DNA of 64,000 nt from Nostoc sp. UHCC 0926 (lineage in GTDB: Bacteria > Cyanobacteriota > Cyanobacteriia > Cyanobacteriales > Nostocaceae), in contig NZ_CP117768.1 in the NCBI RefSeq assembly GCF_028623165.1, positions 1,736,001-1,800,000 of the forward strand, in the 5' to 3' direction. A program made the position numbers and the translations under genes. Below the pieces are notes generated by a model. That model was not told where the DNA came from and searched no databases. It was given only the letters and a program-made list of their open reading frames with translations. Shown here one piece after another: positions 46,312 to 54,139 of this stretch. Each line of letters opens with the position of its first letter. Position 1 is the stretch's first letter.

Positions 46312-46584
46312 GGTTTTTCTCCCACCTACACCATTAATGATTGATTGCTACATTTCAAAAGTTCCACCAGAAAGTCCGAGTATTGGCTTACAACCCCCAG
46401 AACTTTGGAGGAATGAGGTTGGTCACTTGGAGTTTTGCTGCTGGGACAATTTGCATAGTCTTAGTTTGCCCAGAGGTGTTGGCAGATTTATATCGGAAAT
46501 GATAAGTATTGATAAATTTTTGATAATCGGATGATGAACACATCCAATTACTCGGCTGGATATGTCAGGGATAAACAATAGGCG

Positions 46585-47562
46585 ATGGCAATGGTAAGAA
46601 ACGAATCTGTAGGGCGGATGGTAATGTTGCTCTGTTTTGGCACAGCATTTTTATCTTTAGCTGTCCATTGGCGCATTACTACGGCCCAAGGGCAGTCTGA
46701 GAAGTCTGCATCTACTTCGATGCGGCGAGATTCTACCCTAACCAATCCTAAAGGAAGCCGCTCAGAGAAAGTCTACAAGAATGTTTCACAAGTGAGTTTA
46801 GGGGAAATTGCGCTGGGTGCATCTGTGCCAGTTGGTGAAGTTACCCAAGGCTCAACTCCTCAGAGGGCGTTTACACCAAAGTCCTCTGCTATTAAGCCTC
46901 AAACTAAATCGAAAATAATTAAGAAGAATGTAGCGAAAGCAACTGATAGACACACAATTGTTCGGAAGACGCCTACACTTAGGTCTGCTGCTATTAAGCC
47001 TCAAACTCAGCCTCAAATAATTAAGAATGATGTAGCTGAAGCAACCGACCTACCAACTAAGACGCGGCTGGTGGCGCAAGCAGAAAGACAAAATCCAGTT
47101 GCGGATAGTTGGCCAAAAGCTCTATGGTCTCAGGCTTCAGCCCAACAAATACCATCTAATAGGCTGGCTGATGCCAAGACGCAAGTAATGGTTGATTTAA
47201 GCGATCGCCGCACCTATGTATACGCAGGAGATGAGGTCATAGCCAGCTACCCAATTGCTGTAGGTAAGAAAGGTTGGGAAACGCCCACAGGTTCTTTCCA
47301 GGTGATCCACATGCGACACTATCCAATCTGGCGTCACCCGATCACTGGTAAAGTATTTCAGGCTGGTACGGATAGTCCCTTGGGAGATAGATGGATTGGT
47401 TTTTGGTCAGATGGAAGGAATGAAATTGGCTTTCATGGCACACCGGAGATTGGACTGGTAGGAACCGCTGTATCCCACGGCTGCCTAAGGATGCGTAATT
47501 CTGATGTCCGATTGTTGTATGAGCAAGTGAGTTTAGGGACAACAGTGTTAGTGCGTGAATGA
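46585..47562 (+). CDS. L,D-transpeptidase (YkuD domain)
   Basis: Cross-links or anchors peptidoglycan in the periplasm. The 325-residue protein has an N-terminal hydrophobic signal (about 9-27, GRMVMLLCFGTAFLSLAVHW), a low-complexity linker, and a YkuD domain from about 195. The catalytic motif is HGTPEIG...AVSHGCLRM, with His284, His298 and Cys300. The linker has an imperfect 34-residue duplication: SAIKPQTKSKIIKKNVAKAT near 101 and AAIKPQTQPQIIKNDVAEAT near 135. The frame starts MAMVRNES; Met3 is an equal start. It converges on the comFB-type gene with a hairpin between. Confidence 0.93.
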   Translation: MAMVRNESVGRMVMLLCFGTAFLSLAVHWRITTAQGQSEKSASTSMRRDSTLTNPKGSRSEKVYKNVSQVSLGEIALGASVPVGEVTQGSTPQRAFTPKSSAIKPQTKSKIIKKNVAKATDRHTIVRKTPTLRSAAIKPQTQPQIIKNDVAEATDLPTKTRLVAQAERQNPVADSWPKALWSQASAQQIPSNRLADAKTQVMVDLSDRRTYVYAGDEVIASYPIAVGKKGWETPTGSFQVIHMRHYPIWRHPITGKVFQAGTDSPLGDRWIGFWSDGRNEIGFHGTPEIGLVGTAVSHGCLRMRNSDVRLLYEQVSLGTTVLVRE

Positions 47563-47566
47563 TTAA

Positions 47567-47622
47567 TTAAGAGTCCTTTGTCCTTTGTCTAAAACTCCTG
47601 ACAAATGACTAATGACTCTTAA
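47567..47622. terminator. Possible bidirectional terminator
   Basis: TTAAGAGTC (47567-47575) pairs with GACTCTTAA (47614-47622). Inside, TTTGTC pairs with GACAAA. It fills the short gap between the convergent L,D-transpeptidase and comFB-type genes. The interior is made of CCTTTGT repeats, so it may also just be a repeat. Confidence 0.5.
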
Positions 47623-47624
47623 AG

Positions 47625-48164
47625 TTATAATTTTTGCTCAAAGTTAGGTGCGTATGTCTGGAGTAAAGCACTGACTTGGCGTACAACCTCATTGCCACTA
47701 TTTTTGCCTAAGGCTTGCCGTTCTGGGAAGAAATGGGGTCGATCAAGGTAACGGTTAATTGCCTCACTTACTTGCTGAGAAATTAATTCTTGCAGTTGTG
47801 CCCGAGCCGTTTGGCGCTGGAAGGTAGCACCTTCTTCTGTAGTAGCATACAAAGGTGGTAACCGATTGAGAGCGTAAGCAGCAATATCGCCGACATCTAG
47901 AGAACTTTCGCTGGTGGCTTCAATTTCTGCGACTCGGGCGATCGCTTCAGTCAGTACCAATTCTTCCATGACGTTAATGAATTGTTTCCGAGGTACCGCC
48001 ACTACCTCACCAGTCAATAGTGCTCCCATCAGCCGATCGAGTGCCATATACTCTTCAATTGAGAGTTCCGAGGCGTTGTCACAGATTCTACCGACTTCTG
48101 CTTCCATTGCTGGTGTTAAATAACCATCCTGGAGAGCTTGTTCTACAATTTTTTCGATACTCAT
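47625..48164 (-). CDS. ComFB-family protein (cyclic-dinucleotide receptor type)
   Basis: From the ATG at 48164 (MSIEKIVEQALQDGYLTPAM) the protein is 179 residues. The ComFB core is KQFINVMEELVLTEAIARVA and DIAAYALNRLPPLYATTEEG, followed by a helical tail. ComFB-type proteins in cyanobacteria have been reported as c-di-GMP or c-di-AMP receptors, including one called CdgR that affects cell size in Anabaena. This protein resembles that type, with an N-terminal helical domain before the core. An upstream ATG at 48179 adds five residues and is less likely. Binding here is inferred, not shown. Confidence 0.88.
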   Translation of the reverse strand: MSIEKIVEQALQDGYLTPAMEAEVGRICDNASELSIEEYMALDRLMGALLTGEVVAVPRKQFINVMEELVLTEAIARVAEIEATSESSLDVGDIAAYALNRLPPLYATTEEGATFQRQTARAQLQELISQQVSEAINRYLDRPHFFPERQALGKNSGNEVVRQVSALLQTYAPNFEQKL

Positions 48165-48285
48165 AACGCTGATCATCATTTATGTTAGCCAAGCAAGGTA
48201 GGGACGGTATCAATCCAATTTCTTTTGCCTAATTCTCAGCAAAAAAAACACAAATTATGCACAGACGCGATCAATTCCGCCTCTA

Positions 48286-49221
48286 CTAGTTAACGACCTT
48301 AGTCCGCCAAGGTGTTGGATCAACAGATTGTCCGTTGACATATAGACCCCAGTGTAAATGTGGGCCCGTGGCAGCACCAGTGGAACCCACTGCACCAATT
48401 AGTTGACCAGCTTTCACAAAATCACCTTCTTTAACGTTAATACGACTCAGGTGCATGAAAATACTGATTACTCCTTGACCGTGGTCAATGCCAACTACAT
48501 TGCCGTGAACCCGAAACCCTTGGGATACCCTACCTACCAAAGCAACTCGCCCAGCGGCTGGGGCAATCACGGGTGAACCGGCAGCACCAGCGTAGTCAAG
48601 ACCACGATGATAATAGTCTTTTGCAAATGTACCATTATAGTAGCGACGTACACCATAGTTTGTACTCATCCGCCCAGCATTTGGCTTCAGAAATACTCCA
48701 TTCCAATACTTTTGTGGTGTTTGTAGTGCCTTGAAAGCTGCCACCCGTTTTAGTTCATATTCTGTGGCATCCACTCCGGCTTTGCCAGGTGGCAAAGTTA
48801 TGCGCTGTATAGGAAATTTGCGATTAAGCACATTCACTGCCAAGTTTTGTACCTGACCATCCGCTGCAACCCGAAGTGGTCTAGTTCCAGCTTTTTCTAG
48901 TGGAGTTGTGGGAACAAAAGCCCGATACTGATTGGGGGCAATTTCAAAGGCTGGGTATGTATTCTTACCACTAGCTACTGTTGGATTTGTACCATTCTCC
49001 TGATGGTCTAGATTAATCTCCACTGAGAGCGTATCTCCTAATTTAGGATTAGTTGGAGTCACTTTTACTTGTAAAGCATCTACAGGCAATGCCAAAGTGA
49101 GAGGGAGAACAGCAAATATTCCCTTTAACACATTTATTGCACGGCGATTAGGTGTCAAACTTTTGACATCAAAACCGAGCAACTTATTGGTTGAATTCTT
49201 AGCGCGATTCTCAGTAATCAT
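48286..49221 (-). CDS. M23 (LytM-type) metallopeptidase
   Basis: The 311-residue envelope protein has a membrane or signal helix at about 31-48 (VLKGIFAVLPLTLALPVDA), a beta-rich domain at about 50-135, and a LytM peptidase domain from about 185. Zinc ligands are His205 and Asp209 in YYHRGLDYAG and His290 in PHLHWGLYVNG. IFMHLSRINVKEGDFVKAGQ is also typical. It probably cuts peptidoglycan cross-bridges during growth or division. With the full ligand set it should be active, unlike EnvC/NlpD-type activators. Confidence 0.92.
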   Translation of the reverse strand: MITENRAKNSTNKLLGFDVKSLTPNRRAINVLKGIFAVLPLTLALPVDALQVKVTPTNPKLGDTLSVEINLDHQENGTNPTVASGKNTYPAFEIAPNQYRAFVPTTPLEKAGTRPLRVAADGQVQNLAVNVLNRKFPIQRITLPPGKAGVDATEYELKRVAAFKALQTPQKYWNGVFLKPNAGRMSTNYGVRRYYNGTFAKDYYHRGLDYAGAAGSPVIAPAAGRVALVGRVSQGFRVHGNVVGIDHGQGVISIFMHLSRINVKEGDFVKAGQLIGAVGSTGAATGPHLHWGLYVNGQSVDPTPWRTKVVN

Positions 49222-49829
49222 AGAGCTATAAAAAATACCTTGCTTAGATTGGAAAATAGACTAGCTTATTTCTACTAGTGTTTCCTGTTTGAAGCAAATG
49301 TTGTTGATAAACCATAAATGTTGGGAAATCGTCTAGGGACTTATGGACAGTACAGGGGTAGGGGTAGGAGATTAGGGAGAATGATTTGTAACTGTAATTT
49401 AATGAATTGATATTAACTTTAATAACCAAGGTGTATTACATTGTCAATGATCTTAAAACTTAATTAGTATACTGTGGCGTCAGTTTGCCTACCTTCATTA
49501 GCGTTTATATACTTATAACAGTTTTTACTGGTGTTGAGATAGGGTGTAAAATAGCAGCGATTTTACCTAAAATTTTTTCGTTTCCAGTTCTGAGCTGGAA
49601 TAATGGAGTAAAAAGCTCGACGTTCCGAATTCTGATCTGGAGTAATGAACGCTTTTGAATCTCACACCACTTGAATTGGCATGATTCCTGCTTCAACGAT
49701 CTTTGCCTGGATTACTCCAGGACTTATACCAATTTGCTATGAAGATGCACTTAATTTTTACTAAACGAACCGCCTTTCGGGTGACGCTGGTTGCGCGGCA
49801 TCGTCTCCCTTTGGGAGAGGACTCATCCT
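49222..49829. other. Spacer with dispersed repeats
   Basis: No gene seen. 49467-49495 is one copy of the ACTGTGGCG-CAGTTTGCCTACCTT family also at 35953 and 61613. 49575-49650 holds TCGTTTCCAGTTCTGAGCTGGAA and AAAAAGCTCGACGTTCCGAA, the latter matching the unit of the minisatellite at 58.9 kb over about 13 bases. 49781-49820 is a CGTCTCCCTTTGGGAGAG repeat. Confidence 0.55.
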
Positions 49830-50522
49830 CTAAGCTGATAGTTTTAATTTTGACTTGAGCTTACCATCTTCCATGTGAACGATGCGATCGGCAATGTCTA
49901 GGATGCGGTTGTCGTGAGTAACCATCAAGATGGTACAGCCTTGTTCTTTTGCCAGTTTGTGCATGAGATTGACTACATCTCGTCCCGATTGACTGTCAAG
50001 GGCGGCGGTGGGTTCATCCGCTAAGATAATTTGAGGATGACTGACCAAAGCGCGAGCGATCGCTACTCTTTGTTTTTGTCCCCCAGACAGTTTATCAGGA
50101 TAGTAATGCAGGTGATTTCCTAATCCTACCTGCTCTAGCATCTGGGCTGACCTAGCTAGCATCATTTTTAACCCAAGATGTTTGTGCAATTCCAAAGCCA
50201 TTTTGACGTTTTGCAGTGCCGTTAAACTACCATGCAAGTTATGTGCTTGGAAAATATAACCGTTACGGCGTCGCGCCTGCACTAGTTCTTCAGCAGTAGC
50301 ACCACAAAGTTCTCCTCTCAACACCTGCAAACTACCAGATTGGGTAGAACGCAACCCACCTACTAAGGTCAGCAAGGTAGTCTTTCCAGAACCAGAGGGC
50401 CCGGTCATAATAATAATTTCACCGGCGTTAATCTCTAAGTTGATGTTAGATAGAACTTGCTTGCGGAGTGAGCCGTGACCAAAGTAGTGGTCGAGATTAT
50501 GGATGGAAATGACGGGAAGCAT
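49830..50522 (-). CDS. devA: DevA-type ABC exporter ATPase
   Basis: The 230-residue ATPase has Walker A GPSGSGKTTLL (from 41), signature KLSGGQKQRVAIARAL, and Walker B ILADEPTAALDSQSG. It belongs to the LolD/MacB-like group and matches DevA of the heterocyst DevBCA exporter, which with a TolC-type channel exports envelope glycolipids. The order devB-devC-devA on one strand supports the call, though Nostoc-type genomes have several devBCA paralogues and this need not be the heterocyst-essential one. devC ends 72 bp upstream. Confidence 0.92.
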   Translation of the reverse strand: MLPVISIHNLDHYFGHGSLRKQVLSNINLEINAGEIIIMTGPSGSGKTTLLTLVGGLRSTQSGSLQVLRGELCGATAEELVQARRRNGYIFQAHNLHGSLTALQNVKMALELHKHLGLKMMLARSAQMLEQVGLGNHLHYYPDKLSGGQKQRVAIARALVSHPQIILADEPTAALDSQSGRDVVNLMHKLAKEQGCTILMVTHDNRILDIADRIVHMEDGKLKSKLKLSA

Positions 50523-50594
50523 AACAATTTTGGATTTTGGATTTTGGATTTTGGATTTTGGATTGTTAATTATCCCAATGCCCCATGCCCATTT

Positions 50595-51770
50595 TTAGAA
50601 CATATCAGCGGGGTCGGTGGCTTGGAGTTTGCGGGTGGCGATCGCACCAGAAATTGCACACATAATGATAGTCAGCACTAATACTTGCAATGCCCGAATC
50701 ACAGTCATGTACATGGGCAAATTTGTAGCTGTGCGAGTCAGTTGGTAAAGTGCTAAGGACACTCCCAATCCGGGGAAGAAGCCCAGTGCTGCCAATATCA
50801 ACGATTCTTCAAGCACCACACCTAGCAGGTAATAATTGCGATATCCCATTGCTTTAAAGGTGGCGTATTCCCGAACATGGGCATTAACATCGGTGGAGAG
50901 AACTTGATAGACGATAATCACGCCCACCACAAACCCCATCGATACACCCAGGCTGAAAATAAACCCAATTGGGGAATTTGTTCTCCAGAAGTTGTTCTCA
51001 AATTCAATAAATTCGGCGTGGGTTAAGACTCTGACATCATCTCTGAGGTAGGCTTTCAATGTTGCTGCTACTTTTTTCGGGTCATAGCCTGGTTTAAGAA
51101 CAATCAAACCTAGACTGACACTACTTGACCCTCGCCCGGAATATAGCCGCAAAAAGTTTTGATCGCTGGTAATCAGGTTGCCATCTGCGCCAAAGGAAGC
51201 CCCGACTCGGAATAAGCCGCTAATGGTAATTGTGCGCCGTTCTATTTCGGTGGTTAGGGTTTTACCTTGGTCAATTTGAGCGATCGCTTTTTGATAATCT
51301 CCTCTTGCACCACGATCAAACAAAACGGTATCTGGCAGCTTAATTTTCTGCAATTGCTGGTTAACATCCGCTAAGTCAAAGGCTGGCTTGTCTGGGTTAA
51401 AGCCAATAACTAACACCCCCGTCTCACGATGTGTTTGGGGATTCTTCCAAATTGTATTGTTGAAATACATTGGTTCTGCCGACTTTACCCCTGGTATATC
51501 CATTGCTTGATAAAGTCGCCGACGAGAAAATGTAGACAAGCTTGGCAAGTTACGGGCTTGGGGACTGGTTAAAACAATGTCTGCTTGCAAACTGCGATGC
51601 AGTCTGGTGTTACTGTCATACAGCGCAGTCTGAAAGCCTAGCTGCATGAACATGAGAAGATCCGCAAAGGCAATACCTGACAATGCCACTAACAAACGGC
51701 TTTTTTCATAATTCAGTTGCAGCCATCCTAGAGGGGTTCGCCGTCGCAGTTGTTTAATTAATCCCATCAT
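50595..51770 (-). CDS. devC: DevC-type ABC exporter permease
   Basis: The 391-residue MacB-like permease has one N-terminal membrane helix (about 26-46, LVALSGIAFADLLMFMQLGF), a large periplasmic domain (about 60-265) and three C-terminal helices (GFIFSLGVSMGFVVGVIIVY, LEESLILAALGFFPGLGVSL, VIRALQVLVLTIIMCAISGA). The end LQATDPADMF is characteristic of DevC. It partners DevA and the DevB membrane-fusion protein. Separated from devB by 366 bp filled mostly with a 21-bp minisatellite, so transcription of the operon passes through the repeat. Confidence 0.93.
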   Translation of the reverse strand: MMGLIKQLRRRTPLGWLQLNYEKSRLLVALSGIAFADLLMFMQLGFQTALYDSNTRLHRSLQADIVLTSPQARNLPSLSTFSRRRLYQAMDIPGVKSAEPMYFNNTIWKNPQTHRETGVLVIGFNPDKPAFDLADVNQQLQKIKLPDTVLFDRGARGDYQKAIAQIDQGKTLTTEIERRTITISGLFRVGASFGADGNLITSDQNFLRLYSGRGSSSVSLGLIVLKPGYDPKKVAATLKAYLRDDVRVLTHAEFIEFENNFWRTNSPIGFIFSLGVSMGFVVGVIIVYQVLSTDVNAHVREYATFKAMGYRNYYLLGVVLEESLILAALGFFPGLGVSLALYQLTRTATNLPMYMTVIRALQVLVLTIIMCAISGAIATRKLQATDPADMF

Positions 51771-51815
51771 AAGAAGTGGAGGGCAGGGGGCATTAGGAAT
51801 AGAGAGAGAAGGTGG

Positions 51816-52088
51816 ATGAACGAGTATCTGAGGTGGATGAACGAGTATCTGAGGTGGATGAACGAGTCTTTGAGGTGGATGAACGAGTCTTTGAGGTGGA
51901 TGAACGAGTATCTGAGGTGGATGAACGAGTCTTTGAGGTGGATGAATGAGTATCTGAGGTGGATGAATGAGTATCTGAGGTGGATGAATGAGTCTTTGAG
52001 GTGGATGAACGAGTATCTGAGGTGGATGAATGAGTATCTGAGGTGGATGAATGAGTCTTTGAGGTGGATGAACGAGTATCTGAGGTGG
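51816..52088. repeat. 21-bp minisatellite between devB and devC, 13 units
   Basis: Thirteen tandem units of the form ATGAAYGAGTMTYTGAGGTGG differ at a few positions: AAC or AAT, and GTATCTG or GTCTTTG. The two variants alternate irregularly. The period is a multiple of three, so frames stay open on both strands, but the encoded heptads (MNEYLRW, or STSDTRS) have no start signals and look accidental. It lies within the devBCA transcript. Confidence 0.95.
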
Positions 52089-52136
52089 ATAAATCCAGTT
52101 TTAACTCTCCCCTACTTCCCCTGCCCCCTGCCCTTT

Positions 52137-53333
52137 TCATAGTTCAATTACTGCCTTAACTTGCATATTGGTTAAGTTGGCAGCTTTTTGGCTGGAAGCT
52201 TGATCTAGTCGAATATGGACTTCTATTACTCTGTTGTCGATATTGCTGACGGGATCTGTGTTAATGACATTCTGCCGTCGCACTTGCAAGCCTTTACGAT
52301 CTACGATTCCCTGCAATTCAATCGGCAGGTAATCACCAAATACTTGTACTTGCTGCCCTGAATGCACTTTGCCGATATCGCTTTCGTAGACTTCGGCTAT
52401 GACATACATCTGGCTGGTTTGTCCAATATCTGCAATGCCATCATTTGATATCAATTCCCCAGGATGGGTGTGAATCTCAAATACCTGTCCATCTTGGGGC
52501 GATCGCACCTGGGCCTGTTCGAGATTGACTTTTGCCAGATTCATGGCTGCTATGGCACGATTAACTTCTGCTTGAGCTGCTTCTACATCCACTCCGCGCA
52601 CTTCGGCAATTTCATCGAGTGTTGCTGTGGCTTCTTTAATCTTTTGCTGGCTAGTTGATTGGGTGCGATTTAACTGTGCTTGTGCTTCTTGCAGGCTTTT
52701 TTGGGACGTTTCCAAGTTTAAACGCTTGCTATCCCCTTGGGAGGTGGAAATTGCACCCTGTTGAAATAGTTGCTGATAGCGTTCGTCTTCTGCTTGGGCG
52801 TTACGCACTTCGGCTTGGAATCGCTCAATTGTTGCTGCTTGGGCATTAATATCACCAAGGTGTTCTGCTTTTAGCCGAGCGATCGCAGCTTTTTGGGCGG
52901 CAATTTCACCGCGTTTAGCACCTGCTTGTATGCGGTTTAGGTTTGCCTGGGCTACTTTCACTTGTTCCTGCACCTCTTTTAATTCTGCTTGCAAGCGATC
53001 GCGGCTGTTCAAAATCGCAATCACCTGTCCTGCTTTTACCCTATCCCCCTCCTTCACTAACAACTTTTCTACCCGATTTCCTTCTGTAGACACCGCAGCA
53101 GAGAGTTTTATTACCTTTCCCTGTGGTTCAATCCGCCCTAAAGCTGTTACTGTTTTTAACTGTGGCAATTGTGTTGCTGGCACTTGTGCCTCTGGATTTG
53201 CATCATGCCAGTGTTTTACTATATAAAAACTTATTCCACAAACCAATAAAGATGCAATTATACCTATAGCAACGGATGGACGCAGAATAAACTTAGGGAA
53301 CGTTCTGTACCCTAGCTTTGAGTTTCGCACCAT
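52137..53333 (-). CDS. devB: DevB-type membrane-fusion (HlyD family) protein
   Basis: The 398-residue adaptor has an N-terminal membrane helix (about 19-41, SVAIGIIASLLVCGISFYIV), a lipoyl-like half (TVTALGRIEPQGKVIKLSAA, EGDRVKAGQVIAILNS), a long coiled-coil hairpin (about 115-265) and the second half with VRSPQDGQVFEIHTHPGELI. It matches DevB, which links the DevAC inner-membrane ATPase/permease to an outer-membrane channel. It is first in the operon, so the promoter should lie upstream of 53333. I found no perfect NtcA site (GTA-N8-TAC) there by eye. Confidence 0.93.
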   Translation of the reverse strand: MVRNSKLGYRTFPKFILRPSVAIGIIASLLVCGISFYIVKHWHDANPEAQVPATQLPQLKTVTALGRIEPQGKVIKLSAAVSTEGNRVEKLLVKEGDRVKAGQVIAILNSRDRLQAELKEVQEQVKVAQANLNRIQAGAKRGEIAAQKAAIARLKAEHLGDINAQAATIERFQAEVRNAQAEDERYQQLFQQGAISTSQGDSKRLNLETSQKSLQEAQAQLNRTQSTSQQKIKEATATLDEIAEVRGVDVEAAQAEVNRAIAAMNLAKVNLEQAQVRSPQDGQVFEIHTHPGELISNDGIADIGQTSQMYVIAEVYESDIGKVHSGQQVQVFGDYLPIELQGIVDRKGLQVRRQNVINTDPVSNIDNRVIEVHIRLDQASSQKAANLTNMQVKAVIEL

Positions 53334-53599
53334 AGATTACCTCTTAACTAGTGGCGCAGAAAAAACTAAATAAATTAAGTTTTTATCCTTATACCAATTA
53401 CCTATGATCTGGCTTTTGAACAAGGGGGAAAAGCCCCTTGTTTGTTCGGCGGAAATATGCCTGATTTTGTGCAGCCTTTTAGAGAATTTATATTACCTCT
53501 TTGCTAATAGTTATTATCGATTCAGAGTTCATAAAAAAGGAAAATTGTTGAGAATTTACCAGCCGACTGCAATTTAGCTAGATAGGATAACAGCAAGTT
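53334..53599. other. Spacer upstream of devB
   Basis: No gene seen. Should contain the devB promoter; AT-rich, with no feature I can name. Confidence 0.35.
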
Positions 53600-53771
53600 A
53601 TATGATGTCCGGGCAATTAAGCATAATACCTAGAAACCCACCCCGCTAAAGCTATGCTTACAGCTATTTTCAGGTAAATAGACCACGCGGTAGGGGCGCA
53701 AGGCCTTGCGCCCCTACGACAGATGTGGTTCAAATACTTGAATTCTGCGGGTAATTTGGTGGACATGATAT
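53600..53771 (-). mobile_element. MITE copy 2 with inverted ends
   Basis: The left end is ATATGATGTCCGGGCAATTA (53600-53619) and the right end is TAATTTGGTGGACATGATAT. Inside, 53654-53748 is the inverted copy of the repeat at 40378 and 61216, with the same 28-bp palindrome (half-site GTAGGGGCGCAAGG). With both ends present this is the most complete member and defines the family at about 172 bp. Confidence 0.8.
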
Positions 53772-54139
53772 TACTCTCCAGTATTAAGAGACTTATGTTC
53801 CTGATGAACTACTTTTGTTTTTTGAAAGTACTCAGGTATAGTAAACGGTTTCCAAATTCCGCGTTGTAACAGCGCCCACAATCAGAGAAAATTTAGTAAG
53901 AAGGAAATATTTTTTATCATGAAACATAAAGAAGCTTCAATCACTAAAAAATCTCTTTGAATTTGATAGCTTTATAATTTTTAGTGATATATTTCAATCC
54001 TGAAAGTTCTTTTGCTAAATTGTTTTTTAAATTAACCAATCCATTTGCTACCAATCACTTTAGTCCGCGATCGCATCCAATATAGTTTGGTTAACGTTTT
54101 AACGAGGTTTATCTAATTACTCAGATTTATCAGAAACAC
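53772..54139. other. AT-rich spacer
   Basis: No gene and no terminator recognised behind the hybrid kinase gene. Confidence 0.35.

Noticed and set aside
46265..46534. 89-codon plus-strand frame before the L,D-transpeptidase
   Set aside because: Lies opposite the 49-residue peptide gene, with no ribosome site and an erratic composition.
51793..52140. Long open frames on both strands over the 21-bp array (STSDTRS-type and MNEYLRW-type heptads)
   Set aside because: They are produced by a tandem repeat whose period is a multiple of three; no ribosome site, and the ends consist of spacer repeat.
53334..53599. NtcA-binding site upstream of devB
   Set aside because: No GTA-N8-TAC found by eye with a suitably placed -10 box, so not reported as a site.
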